From NCBI GenBank assembly GCA_014871385.1, contig CM026426.1, forward strand, positions 46,429,611 through 46,493,610: a stretch of DNA of 64,000 nucleotides, in the 5' to 3' direction. Position numbers and translations under genes: made by a program. This DNA is from Ceratodon purpureus. Taxonomy: Eukaryota; Streptophyta; Bryopsida; Pseudoditrichales; Ditrichaceae. Within the stretch, counting starts at the first letter, position 1. Each line of letters starts with the position of its first letter. The notes below the pieces were generated by a model. It was given only the letters and a program-made list of their open reading frames with translations. It was not told the DNA's origin and ran no database searches. Of the stretch, positions 1-11,274 are shown in pieces.

Positions 1-1087
1 CCGTGGGTGGCGGAGACTCTAGACCGGATGCGGCGCCACCAAACCCGACTATGTGTTGTTCAGATTCCGAGGCGTCCCATACTACAAGGTATCCGTAGCA
101 CGCACGAGGGCCGAATAGCCCGCGGGAATTGCGGAGCATCCTTCAGGGGTACCAGACTGAGAGGCAGAAAACATCTTCATAGCGGCTTGAAATATCAAGT
201 GAGCCGATAGTTGTGCAGAGGATACACCAGTCTCGGGAAATGGCTGACTGCCGCTGCCACCATCTGCAACGACACCCGCGTGACTAGCTGTAGTGTTGCT
301 TGCGACATGGCCGCCATCATATGTGCTTGGAGGCTCTCCGCAAACGATGCCATACATGCGTTCTGTGACAATGTACCACAAGGTGAATTGCAGGTCGGAA
401 TGCCGCAAACATGACAAATAGAAGATAGGCATACGAATGAAGTCTCTATGTTTTCTAACCACAACTGTAGGTACAACATGTCAGTACACCTTCATACGCA
501 CAAAGTTGTACGTTGTACTGCATGAAATTAGAAGTCATCAGAGGTATACAACTTACCATTAGAGAAAATTTGAGGTCCTGGGATGCCCAAATCCGAAATT
601 GGAATATCCGGATTTTGTCAAAATAAAAATTGCCAAGAAATTCCACATGCAGATTGCCATGGTGGAGTATAAGGCGGTGACATCAGATTTTGAATGGGTG
701 GGAGCCAATCGCGGATGGTGGTCCTGGATAATGCTGGATAGTAAAAAGATAATCGAGGGTCCTTGTTGGGAGTGGGGTGTACCTCGGTTTTGGGGCCTTG
801 GCTGTCCTTGGTGGCAACACCCACACACGTGTTGGGGCCGCGTAGTGGATGTCCTTGTTGGCAACACCATCACACGTGCTGGAGAGTCGGGACAGGTAGT
901 GGCGCCGGAATTCGATGAACCTTGATGTGACCATAGATGGTCAACGGTGATTTTGGGTGGGAAATGTGGGATGATTGGTTGTTTGAGTTTAGGAAGAATC
1001 AGCTTGCAACTGTTGCTGTGATGTTGTTGCTAGTGAGGAACAGTGTCGAAATTCTTTGAATCGAAAGTTCTTGAGGTAGTTGGAAGT
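1..1087. other. No supported gene
   Basis: Short open frames exist on both strands (for example 82-462 minus and 599-925 plus) but none shows a domain, a convincing splice pattern or biased composition. The segment at about 810-885 carries the words GTGGCAACACCC and ACACGTGTTGG, which recur upstream of the gene starting at 41008. It may hold the promoter of the gene starting at 1088. Confidence 0.4.
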
Positions 1088-2558
1088 ATGGAGAACCGCC
1101 GACCAACTTCGCAGGTTGCTGCAGTTGTTCTTCACAGCACTCACAACGCCGATGGGGAATGGATTCCAACGAGGTATGAGCGGATGTCATGAGTGAGGCT
1201 GAATCCTGGGAGTATTGGGGCTTGGGCTAGAGATGCGCGACGCCATGGCGGCGATGACATGAGGGGAACCTACAAGGCTCAGATAAGGGATTTTAAATTC
1301 AAGGTAGATCATCGCAAGGTTGTCACCAACAAGCCGGAACTGCAGTCCGTGTTGGTGAGGCATGCCTACCACAGGCATCAGGTGCTACTGGATCCACAGA
1401 TTACTCGGGATCGGGTTCCATGCAATTGTGAGTCACGACTAACTCTGAGCTAACCATCAATTTTCTCATGTGGCCATCCCTTTATGACGAGGAGTCGTTA
1501 ATTTTGTGGTTTGCTTTGGGTGTTGGGAACAGTTTTATACCAGTCGTATTTTGAAGATTGGGTCGACCCTGATTCCATACTGGGAGTGATCATGGTTGTG
1601 CACAGCGATGTTGGTGAAGCAACTCGCAATGGGCGGTCGTATAAGGAGCTGCTTGATGTTGGCATCTTTTTTTCTAATCTTGTCTATGTTCCACCTACGC
1701 CAGGGCTTTTGTATGGATCAGTCGAGCCATTGCTATTGCCACCATTCAGTGATCCGGAGTGGCCTCTCCCAGATATGCATACTAGTGAGGCATTTAGAGC
1801 TAAACTGTATGCAGACTTTCAGTCTGTAACAAAGTCCACCACTGGGAGCCGTATGGGCCACCTCCAGTGGTTTCTTCCTCTACATGTCTTCGTAGACCTT
1901 TTTGCTGCAGCTGAAGACACTATGAGACGAACATCCACGTTGTATATCGTGGAGAATCCCTCGAAAGAAGTGTTCACATCTCTGATGGATCCAGGTTGGC
2001 AAACCAAAGTGGTGTTTGGTAAGGATATTGTGCGGTGCACAATATCCTTACCTTTTGTAACTTTCAGGTGTGTTGCCACTGTTGTCATCGTTTGATGCTT
2101 GTTGCCACTGTTGCCGCTGTTGCCATTGTAATGCCATTTCTGCATGCTATGACCGAAGCTCTCTTGTGTGAAGCTCTCGTATGTGTTTATTGCACAGGTA
2201 CCACGTTGGAAGATCAGTGTTGTACTCGAACTTTAAATACGGGAGGGAGCGTCTGGCGCAAGATGGTGTAACTTGGGAACTAATTGACCAAGTGCGGGAA
2301 GAAGACATGGTGGTGCTTCCATGTTTTTTTCAAGGACTGCCAGTGGCACAATTTGAAGTTGGTCGAGGGTGGCCGTTGTCACATATTCGTCGAGAGGTTG
2401 CTATCACCTTGGGCGACGTGGCTCCAGAGGAATTCCGCTTTGTGCTCAAGCGAGTTGGGTATCCAGACGTCAAGGTGAACCGCAGACACGAAGGTTCCAA
2501 CACTATATCACAAGTTCTACCACCGTGGACTTTTGAGATAGTAGCACTTACCAGCTAG
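1088..2558 (+). CDS. Four-exon gene of unknown function
   Basis: I do not recognise the product. The frame is continuous over four exons: 1088-1173 (ATG, donor GAG|GTATGA), 1231-1427 (after GCTAG, donor ATT|GTGAGT), 1533 to about 2034 (after AACAG), and 2198-2558 (after GCACAG, ending TAG). The first intron would be only 57 nt and the second 105 nt. The third donor is ambiguous: the best consensus, G|GTAAGG at 2019, gives the wrong phase for the 2198 acceptor, while CG|GTGCAC at 2035 keeps frame and gives about 381 residues. Both donors lie in a perfect hairpin (2018-2052). The C-terminal 120 residues, with a W-P-L-S-H-I-R-R pattern followed by alternating hydrophobic residues, could be a small ubiquitin-like fold, but that is a guess. 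No signal peptide or membrane segment is evident. Gene existence is likely; function is unknown. Confidence 0.5.
2018..2052. repeat. Perfect 16-bp inverted repeat at exon 3 boundary
   Basis: Arms GGTAAGGATATTGTGC (2018-2033) and its exact reverse complement (2037-2052) enclose a 3-nt loop. The left arm contains the best splice donor of the surrounding gene, so an RNA hairpin here would sequester it. Confidence 0.85.
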
Positions 2559-3681
2559 TTTTGAGCTTAGAGTGGCTAGTGCCGCAGGTGTATTTTTAAG
2601 TAGACACGTTGTAAACACGCGAGGCAGTTAAACGGATGTAGACCTGGAAAGGTAGTTTTGTATACATCTCAAGCTGAATAGGAACTATGGCTCAGCCATG
2701 GTTGAATTCTAGCTAAATGGTGGAGGTTTCATAAATACACGTTTGTTTTCTACCCAATTATCCATGTTTCAATTTGTATATTCTTTATTAGCTTATTTGT
2801 ACCATTCTCAGGGTTCACGAAAATGTGCGATCAGTGTTCACACGAATTCAGAAAAACCAGATCACCCCAACACAGTTAACCAAACCTCAATATTTTCTTC
2901 ATTGGTGGCATAAATTACGATGTAATGTGCCTCGCTTTGAATCAGGTGTTCAAGAAATCTGAACAAACTGCAAATACAACACAGAGAATATAATTCAGTC
3001 TGCCTTTGTTGCCACCGCCTTTAAAATAATCTGCCTTTGTTGCCGCCACCTGCAAATACAACACAAAGAATATAAACTGCTAGCAACATCTAGACGACGT
3101 CAATGCAAGTTGCATGCATGTCAACGGTGATTAGAATCGGTCCTTTGGTCGCTTATCTTGTCCAATTAGAGTTCACCTATCCTCGGAAAAAAGGCTGATT
3201 AAAGCAGTGAAGCAACAACTCCAAAGTATCATTCTTGAGCTGCAAACTCATTCAACAGAAACTAGGCTGTGCCTCATTGGGTAACATAAAAGAACACAAT
3301 CATACAAGCCAGGCACATATGAACACCGCAAATCCTTCATTGAAAGATTCTCCAATGCATAGTATGGAGACTGAACTAAATGAATTCGTCAGTAAGCTCG
3401 GGAAGAGGAAACAGAGTGTAGAACTGTAACGCGTGAAGTGGAAACAAGCGAAGTGGAAACAGAGTGAAGTGGAAAGACCATGGAGTGGAAACAAAGGGGA
3501 AGTGGAAACGTCCATGAAGTCATGAAGTTGTGAAAAAATGCCAACTTTTTTTTCATCAAAATGTTCAGCACAAGGCCAGGAAGTGAATGGAGTACAGGCT
3601 TAGCTATTATAAACACTACAACCACTTTGGTACTAACGCCATGATAATAAAACTCGGCCGCTAACATCTTTGAACTAAACA
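2559..3681. other. Intergenic, short minisatellite-like motifs
   Basis: No gene is supported. Two copies of a CTGCCTTTGTTGCCACC-type motif occur at about 3000-3055; this motif is scattered through the left part of the window. At 3425-3510 there are five imperfect copies of a short GAAGTGGAAACA unit. Confidence 0.5.
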
Positions 3682-5708
3682 CTAGGTCGATATGCTCTGC
3701 TCAATGGTCGATATGCTCTGCTCAACCAACAAATCTAGTGACACTGGGGAGGAATGTGGCGCTGGTGGCAACTTGCCAGTACTTGGCTTGTTGGAAGAAC
3801 GGCTTGGCACGTCCTCTGCAGCTGTTGGGCATGGTTCAACGTCCCGAACAAGGCTTGTACCTTCCTGGAGCCCCCTCTTGAACTCTTCTAGCTTTTGTTT
3901 TGCTGTTTAGAGGGCAACACATCTAGCATTAGTACTTATTTCTTTAGAGAGACAACGCTGTTCCAAACGAACACATGGACAATTCCGGCACATTAAATCA
4001 TAACTGAAATTGTAAGCATGATACTAAACTAAAAAGAACCTTGGCTAAAATTCTGAAAAATGCAGGGAGCAAAAAAACACTAAAACTTACTGTGATGCGC
4101 CAAGGTTGCAACGGCCACATTGACAACTTCACTGTGTATGCTGCCAGCGGGTCGGCTAGCAAGTGGTTTGAGACATGGGAACGCTGGAATAAATGGAGAA
4201 ATTGGTGGTTGAGGCAATGGACCCTTTACCTTGACCTTCGTTTTGGCCACCTTTGGAGCTCGTCGACCTTGAGCATCGCCAGCACCTTCTCTCATTCGCT
4301 TCACAAAGCCAGAGTCTGGTGGACTCGATAGACATTTGCCTTTGCTGTCACGAGAGACTCGACCAGAGCGCTCCAGCCCATCAAACCCCGATGATTCCAA
4401 CCAACTTGCATCACCGAGTTTGCCGCAGAGAGGGCAATTGCCACGTCCCGAAATCAGCGCTGGAAACAAGCACCAAGGGTGAAACAAACAACCACATGAA
4501 TATGGCACTGCACAGTTTGAAACAAAGAGGTAGTTGCAGCATCTACATGCTAAGTCAAGATTAATTTTTAGAGGGACGCGTGCTTCAGACATATTCTTCC
4601 CTAAAGGGCGTTTCGGCTTGATAGAATGCTGCGCAATTCTCTCAGATGCACAATTCTTCTCGAGTTGGCGCAGCTGCTCTTGGGAACTCCAGTAAGCTGA
4701 ACTGTCGCGCTCTAAGGTTGATGCCAGCATTGCTGCTTCCTCTTGGGCGGCCTCCAATGCATCGTTGTTTGCAGCAATTGCTTTGCTGATCTCCCGTTGC
4801 TCCTTGTCTACATCCGCCTTCTCTTGGAGCTCTCTGGCTGTAGCATGCTTCTTGCTTTTTCTCTGCAGATCTTCCTTCTTAGAGTTCAACCGCTCATCCT
4901 CGGTTTCCAACGCCAATATCTGGGCATGCAAACCGAGGTGAGCTAACTTATTCTTGTCTAGCGCAGATGCAGACTGCTGGAGTTTTGAAGTCTGCAACTG
5001 CAACTCCTTAAGCAATGCATCCACTTTCCTAGCACCGGTGCCAACACCATTGTGATGATAATACGTTGCCACCGCCGAGATGATGCCCGCCATCTGTTGC
5101 TTCAACGCCGGAGGACTCAGCTTCTGTGGGTTGTTGGCAGCATGGGCTCGGCGTTCTTGATTCACCTTTGCAGCTGCAGCAGCCCAGTTGACGTTGTTGT
5201 CTCGCCCACCACTGTAGTAATACACACATGCGCGTAGAAAAGTTTGGCTGAATGCTTTGTTGTCGGGAGCATCGCCATATACTCGTTGGTACATCCTCAG
5301 ATACAAGTCCCTTACTTTGGAGTCTTTACACCGGTCCAGCAAGTAGCGCGTCTTGTTTGCACCCTCCCCAGGCGGCCAAGTCTCCTCATATGTGTTTGCT
5401 GGAACCATCTTCTCCGTGACTTCTTTGGGCATACAACCTTCCTTGCAAAGTCCTACCACTCTATTGAAGAAATCTTGGTCGTGGACAGCAGCTGATCGAC
5501 CCAGCAAGCATGGTGCAGCCAGGACAAGCTTCTCTCTCAACTCTGTTGGAATCCCCTCTAAGTCAAATGGCGCTTCCCAGGTAGACTCTGTATGACACTG
5601 TGATGGCACCTCGGACTTGACAACTATTGCCTCACGATCAGTTGCTTCAATTCGCAAAACCGCTTTTCCTCTGTTGGGACGTTGGGTTCTCTTGCCCAAG
5701 GGAGGCAT
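3682..5708 (-). CDS. Gene A: N-terminal domain, coiled coil and RING-like finger protein
   Basis: This is the first of three paralogues in the window. The ATG is at 5706-5708. Exon 1 runs to 4091 with donor ACA|GTAAGT; exon 2 is 3902-3682, after CTAAACAG and ending TAG. The join is phase 1 and in frame, giving 612 residues. Residues about 45-215 match genes B and C, with anchors such as GIP, APCLLGR, WPPGEGANK, APDNKAFSQTFLRAC and VNWAAAA. About 230-365 is a charged Leu/Glu/Lys coiled coil. About 388-427 is a RING-like finger with C-x2-C, then CGCLFHPWC, then C-P-L-C. The N-terminus and the stretch around 480-510 are basic, consistent with nuclear location. RING proteins are often ubiquitin ligases, but the canonical His4 is Cys here, so activity is uncertain. 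Exon 2 ends in a duplicated EQSIST peptide from a 20-bp repeat. Function and family name are unknown; gene structure is well supported by gene C. Confidence 0.7.
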
Positions 5709-6347
5709 GGTGGAAACTATTTACCTCGATTACAACAAAGCTACAGCAACCAGATCGACAACAAGGAGCGGCAGCAAGCTAGAAGTCTAAAGCAGAGCAG
5801 GTGATTGAAACAACTGTGGAAACAATGGTGGACACAATTCAGAGCAAAGCAACACTAAATCTGGCGGGAATGGTTGATGTACCACAAAGAGGCCATGTTT
5901 TGAACCTTAAAAAATTGGGGTTGGTACATTTAGATGATGGAAGCGCACAACGCAGCCGCCAACGAGATGGACTCGGCTTGGGACAGTCCTATGACCCCCG
6001 TAGACTTAGTGGGGTAGTCGTTGTCAACTAGGTGAATAGTACTGGGAGTAGCCTGTTGACTTTCATCCCCTTTCTTACGGCTTGTATAGAACAGTATTAT
6101 ACTTTGGTGTAAGCCTTTATTTCCACCGCCTCTAAATCAGTCTGCCTTTGTTTCCAGTGCCTTGAATTAGTCTGCCTTTGTTTCCATCGACCTTAATCAA
6201 TCTTGAATCAGTCTATTATGTTTTCTCTGGTCATTGATCCACCCCCTTGATCCAATATATCATCAACAATGATTACCCAAGTATTCTGATGAAGCATAAA
6301 GTATTTTGGCATTGAGATCTTTTAGAGAGATATTTTAGAATTAGTAC
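5709..6347. other. Upstream region of gene A
   Basis: The 5' flank of gene A contains no supported gene. At about 6115-6200 it has three copies of the CTGCCTTTGTTTCCA motif. From about 6305 it runs into the repeat ATTTTGGCATTGAGATCTTT, which precedes or follows several of the TGTTGGGAACTCC module ends. Confidence 0.45.
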
Positions 6348-6574
6348 TGTTGGGAACTCCGGTAAGTTGAACTGTCGAGGGACTCTTGGATTTAGTGACA
6401 TCTCTAAGGGGCAAAACAATTTATTTAGATTAATTACTGCGTAGGAGGTTGTTGTGAAATTCATGTTTGACTTGAAATTTAAAGTGATTACCTAAACAAA
6501 TTAAAGAATTACCTAATTATGAAAGATACATTCCTCCACTCATATCTTATCATTACAAATCAAATAAATTTTTA

Positions 6575-7351
6575 TTGAACCAATCAATGGTTCCAAGTTC
6601 TTCTAATTTCTGGACATGGAATGAGAAAATTCAAAGTCCTATTTTAAATAAGTCCATTGAAATTTTTGCAAAAATTGGAAACTTTAATATAACTTCCTAT
6701 GCTCTTTCAAATGATTCTTTATTTGTTTTTGATACACCACGCCAAGGAGTTAATGGACGGCATTGGTCCAAGAATGATTATACTTTATTTGGAACAAATT
6801 TCAAAAGATGGACTTCTTCAATTTCACGTTGGAATGTAATTCTCTTATTGCCAATAGACACCTCTGCACATGAGATACTTTCTTATCTTGAAATAAATGA
6901 TGAACATATTATAATGCAAGGCAATTGGGGGTATCCTAAACAACATGAAGGCGAAATTTTACAAGATAATAATCAACAAAACTCAATATGTTTTCAACAA
7001 AAATCCGTAATTATTTTTATTTTTTCTTACCAAAGTCAAAGTGCTCCATCTTTAAATTTTCCATTAAAGTTTTTAAGTGAACCGTTGCCACTCATATTTA
7101 CTAAAGATGAAGTTCAATGCGTTTCTAGTGAGAGAAGAATATTAAATTTTAATTACTTAATAGAGTGTTATTTACCACAAGATTGAAATTTAATCTTGAT
7201 TGGAAATACTTTTGATGTAGAAGGTTTAATAAAATCCCCTCTTTTTGTAGGAACTAAAATTTACGTGTTAAATCCCTCTGTAGAAAAAATAGAGAATTTG
7301 AAAAACCAAATTTTAAACATTAATTGAAATGACTTAGTTATCATTTGATAA
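6575..7351 (+). CDS. AT-rich ORF interrupted only by TGA codons
   Basis: I do not recognise this protein. An uninterrupted 203-codon frame runs from 6575 (TTG; first ATG 6587) to a TGA at 7184-7186. The same frame continues with protein-like sequence for 46 codons to another TGA (7325-7327), a third TGA (7346-7348) and an adjacent TAA (7349-7351). No TAA or TAG occurs before that end, and the frame is also open upstream to 6489, where the foreign-looking DNA begins after AAAGTGAT. Existing Trp codons in the ORF are TGG. The segment 6489-7440 is much more AT-rich than the neighbouring genes. It could be an insertion from an organelle, plasmid, virus or bacterium that reads UGA as Trp, or a nuclear pseudogene in which TGG codons became TGA. 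No domain, signal peptide or membrane segment is recognised. Confidence 0.4.
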
Positions 7352-7557
7352 AATCATTTCAATAAAATATTGTATTATTTTTAAGTTGAATTTAATTTCA
7401 TTTAAACAATATATATATAAACTATCATTATTGAGGACAGAGCCTCACGGTTCCACCGTTCTTGTTTCCACCGCCTTTAAATCAGTCTGCCTTTGTTTCC
7501 AGCGCCTTGAATTAGTCTGCCTTTGTTTCCAACGATGACAGTCTGCCTTTGTTTCCA

Positions 7558-7671
7558 ACTGTCGAGGGACTCTTGGATTTAGTGACATCTCTAAGGGGCA
7601 AAACAATTTATTTAGATTAATTACTGCGTAGGAGGTTGTTGTGAAATTCATGTTTGACTTGAAATTCAAAG
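7558..7671 (+). repeat. Direct copy of module 1 left-end segment
   Basis: This stretch repeats 6372-6487 almost exactly, from AACTGTCGAGGGACTCTTGG to TTCAAAGTGAT. The two copies flank the AT-rich ORF segment, as if that segment was inserted beside or within a duplicated end. The inner phrase ATTACTGCGTAGGAGGTTGT also appears near 11637 and 13543. Confidence 0.8.
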
Positions 7672-7721
7672 TGATGAGTATCGTAAAAACTGATTATGTA
7701 TTTTTACTGACTCGTCTGACT

Positions 7722-7940
7722 TCAAAATTTTCTAATTTTCTTCAAATAGTTTCAAACATTTATTTTGTGCCTTAGCATGCTAATGTACATAAATTCTGCA
7801 TCAACATCCTCTACGATTTATCAGAACTGTATTCAATATATACTTTCTCATGAGTCCATTATTACAATTCATCCACGTTTAGATTAAACCTCCAAAATTC
7901 TACACATAGTAATTTCACATTCTACACATAGTAATTTCAA
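7722..7940 (+). repeat. Direct repeat of 8622-8815
   Basis: About 200 bp, including GCATGCTAATGTACATAAAT and CTACACATAGTAATTTCA, is repeated 0.9 kb downstream in the same orientation with a few changes. The same sequence occurs inverted near 21550-21635 and 22376-22480. It marks a rearranged junction of the 3' flank shared by genes B and C. Confidence 0.8.
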
Positions 7941-9252
7941 ACATCTTATGTGGCAGGTGAATTTTGGCATTGAGATCTTTTAGAGAGATATTTTAGAATT
8001 AGTAAAACAAAAAAATTAAAAAAAAGAAAATTTGCACCATCAACTGCGCATCGGAAAGCGTGGTGGGGTGGGTGTCGGAGGGTGGATTCGAACCCGGCAC
8101 TAGCACCCTGGGGTTGCCACGACAGTTCGAACCCGAAGCCTCGGATCACCAAGCCACCAAGGCTTTCATCGATCATTCAAACTTTGTGATTGTACTTATA
8201 TCCAAACTGAGTCGATAAAAATACAGAAAAAATTAAAAAAATTAAAAAAATTCAAATTTGTTGCCACCGCCTGCCTTCAGTAAATTGTTTTGCCCCTTGA
8301 CATTTCACTATATCTAAGAGTCCCTGGACAGTTCAACTTCCCGGAGTTCCCAACAGTACTAATTCTGAAATATCTTTCTAAAAGATCTCAATGCCAAAAT
8401 TCACCAAAAGTATAATGTTTCTTGATTAATGATTAATTCCAAGTAAAATGTTGCTTGATTAATTAGTAATTGTGCATTAGCTTTAGACTCCAATGTAAAT
8501 CCTCAAGAGGCCAATTTCCACTCATACCTGGAATTTGATTTGCAATTAAACTTTTACTTTTACTTTTCCACTTTTACTTATTATTGGCAAATTTTAAGTT
8601 CTAGAAAGTAAAAAGTCCCAGCTTTCTAATTTTCTTCGAATAGTTTCAGACATTTATTTTGTGCCTTAGCATGCTAATGTACATAAATTCTGCATCAACA
8701 TCCTCTACGATTTATCAGAACTGTATTCAATATATACTTTCTCATAAGTCCATTATTACAATTCATCCACGTTTAGATTAAACCTCCAAAATTCTACACA
8801 TAGTAATTTCAAATTCAAGATAACATGAAGAACTATTGAATTCTCAACAGTATGAGCACTTCGAAACAAAAATGACAACTAGGTGATAAAGCCGATGATT
8901 GAAAAGAATGATCAGGAGGTGAATTCAAACCGTGCTTGCTTTTTCAATTGCAAGATTGCTTCAGAAACCAACATGAAGTTCAAGCAAGACATCTACGTTC
9001 AAAGTAAAATGTGACCATGATATGTACCAAATCCGAGAATGGTGCTAAAATACTGAAGAGTCTCTGAAAACCCTACATCAGTCAGAGGTAAAGAAACACC
9101 CGAGGGCCAAGATCATAGCAAGTGTACCAAACACAAAACTACTGAAACACTGGTAGACTGTCCTAGCATACAATAGGTGTAGACAGTTACATAAAGAAAA
9201 ATGATTGTTTGGTGCTTCATTTCTAGAGTCCCTGGCTTCATTCTACTGTCCA
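7939..9252. repeat. Left arm of long inverted repeat (3' flank of gene B)
   Basis: This 1.3 kb is collinear, in reverse complement, with 21108-23186, apart from a 739-bp insertion in the other arm. It holds one SINE, a module end and the shared 3' flank that starts at CGTGGACAGTAG, where gene B's last codons fall. The arms lie about 12 kb apart and point the B and C genes away from each other. Confidence 0.85.
8034..8165 (-). mobile_element. tRNA-like SINE copy 1
   Basis: On the minus strand it starts AAGCCTTGGTGGCTTGGTGA, contains the internal pol III B-box match GGTTCGAATCC, and ends near GATGGTGC followed by a T-rich tail. The same unit occurs at 16537, 16761, 16985 and, inverted, at 22974. 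I could not fold it into a functional tRNA. Confidence 0.65.
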
Positions 9253-11208
9253 CGTTTCGATTCAAATTGGCGAAGCTGCTCTTGGGAACATAGGATGGCT
9301 GAACTGTCGCGCTCTATGATTGATGCCAGCTTCAATGCTTCCTCTTGGGCTGCTTCCAACGTGGCGATGTTTGCAGCAATCGCTTTGCTGATCTCCCGTT
9401 GCTCCTTGTCTACTCCCGCCTTCTCTTTAAGCTCTCCGGCTGTAGCAAACTGTCTGCTCCTTTTCCGCATATCATCCTTCATGGAATTCAGCCGCTCATC
9501 CTCTGTTTCCAACGCCAAAATCTGAGCTTGCAAACGAGTGTGAGCTACCTTCTTCTCCTCTAGTGCAGATGCAAACTGCTGGAGTTCTGAAGTCTTCAGA
9601 TCCAACTCCTTTTGAAATGCGTCCACTTTCCTTGTACCAATGAGAAAACAAAACTGTTAGCCAATAATTGCAAGAAGCCGCCATTTCTACAAAGAATGCA
9701 AATATTCTACATGGCATACCAACGAGTAGTAAGTGTGACTTACACGAACTTGAACTTCCACCAGCTGTTGCCTCCAAACTCTTCTTCACGGTGGAGACAT
9801 CCTCCTCCATCTCTGGTGTAAGAGGGAGCCCAAACTGAGCCATCCAAGCCCCAGTGAAGGACGTACAACAGCGTGGACAAGTGGGTCGCTTGAACTGTAG
9901 CAACACTGCAATGCACGTTGGATGAAATCCACACCCACAAGAACCGACAACAATAGCACACGCTACAAATCCATGTTGCCCACATCCTGCGCACAGTCTC
10001 AACTTTGACTCTGTTGGCAACTCAGGCAATGACGTCCCTGTTGGATACAGAAATGGAGCTCTTGTTTGCAGCATCAAGGTGAAATTCTGAAGGCTCAGCA
10101 ACTTCTCCTTGTTGGCAGCAATGGCACGAGCTGCTTGCTCAACTGCATTGGCAGCCTCTGGCAACTTGCTAGTCTCAATGACTAGTATGGATTCCTCCGT
10201 CTTCTGTTGCGAATCTGACATTTCAATGAGCCTCTCCAATAAATCCTTTCCCTCACGCCACTTCTGAGCGGACAGCTGGTTGGTACCTCTTAGTTTCAGC
10301 TCATTTGCCACTGCATAAGCTTCATTATACTCCTCTTGAATCGCACTCATCTATTCGCCATTGGAGAGAAGTCCTTGTTTCAACTTAATCACAGTCTGCA
10401 GCAGATCGTCTTGGACAGCCATTGCTTCTTCCTGAAGCTTGTAACTATCTCTCAAGGCTGTCTCTACCTCGCGTATAGCCTGATCTCTCTGCAACTTAGG
10501 CAATTTAGGTCGTTTAGAGGAGCTCCTCCTGAACTCCAAAGTTGCCGCTTTGTTGGCAGCAACGACGGCGCACAAGGAGGCCAGTTGCTCCCGCATCGCC
10601 ACAGGGCCCAATTTGTGGCGGTTTAGGGACTTAGTGGACATTCGAATCTTGTGCCTCTTCACAGCCTCTGCCACCCAATCAACCTTGACATTGTGCACAA
10701 ATGTCGCATAGCAAGCCCGTAAAAACCTCATAGAAAAGGAACTGTTGGTCGGGTGGCCTCCATAGACAAGCCTGTAGTGCTCACAGAATTGTGCGGCTTG
10801 GTCCTGGTCAACACAGTTGTCGATTGCAAACCTGTACTTGTCTGATGAAGGCGACCACTTTGTGAGAATTTCGGCGTCAGAAACAGCTGCCACCGTCTGG
10901 ACTTGGTCTACCTCAACACCATGGTTACAAAGTCCACAAACAAGGGTGAAGAATCGCTCGTCATAGACACCCTCACGGCCTTTAAGCATGGGCGCCACAG
11001 CATACATTCGTTGTTGAAGATCTTCCGGAATTCCATCCAACATAATCGGCTCTTGGAATTCATCGCTGCCAATGTCTCCCCTGCCAATAGAAACAGTGCC
11101 GTCTCCAACATCGCTGGGGCCTGTTTCCAACATCTCTGGGCCCACTGCATCTGCTCCATCGTGAGGCTGCATGGAATTCCCTCTACACTTGCGAGTGGGT
11201 CTCCTCAT
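9243..11208 (-). pseudogene. Gene B: chimeric paralogue with in-frame TAG
   Basis: This is the second member of the A/B/C family. The likely ATG is 11206-11208, matching the basic N-terminus of A. The N-terminal domain carries the family anchors (LDGIP, APMLKGR, FLRAC, VDWVAEA). A coiled coil follows, then a single in-frame TAG at 10351-10353, after which the same frame continues with more coiled coil and a RING-like finger (C-A-G-C, CGCGFHPTC, C-P-R-C). An intron at 9626-9743 (donor CGT|GTAAGT, acceptor GAAAG) joins in frame to 9625-9243, a coiled-coil block close to that of gene A. The order is therefore domain, coil, RING, then a second coil that in A precedes the RING. The last codons RGQ-stop lie in the repeat shared with gene C's 3' flank, so the tail looks grafted. 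It could be a nonsense-mutated gene, a readthrough gene, or two genes; I favour a pseudogene. Confidence 0.6.
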
Positions 11209-11274
11209 ATCTGCAACCAGATTCAAGCGACCGCAACTTCTATTAAAACTAGAAGCCACGACTGAATACAACAT

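Larger units (their letters stand above)
6348..8355. mobile_element. Inverted-repeat module 1 (TGTTGGGAACTCC ends)
   Basis: The left end TGTTGGGAACTCC (6348) and right end GGAGTTCCCAACA (to 8355) begin inverted repeats of about 85 bp that share AAGTTGAACTGTC, AGGGACTCTT and AAGGGGCAAAACAATTTA with a few differences. GTAC flanks both ends (6344-6347 and 8356-8359). Inside are an AT-rich ORF, a copy of the left-end segment (7558-7671), a motif cluster at 7455-7555 and a SINE. Homologous sequence continues outward for about 50 bp on both sides, so the true boundaries may be wider. This is probably a non-autonomous DNA transposon or foldback element; no transposase was found in it. Confidence 0.55.

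Noticed and set aside
6348..8355. Solo LTRs with TG...CA ends
   Set aside because: The two ends are inverted rather than direct copies, so they are not a pair of LTRs.
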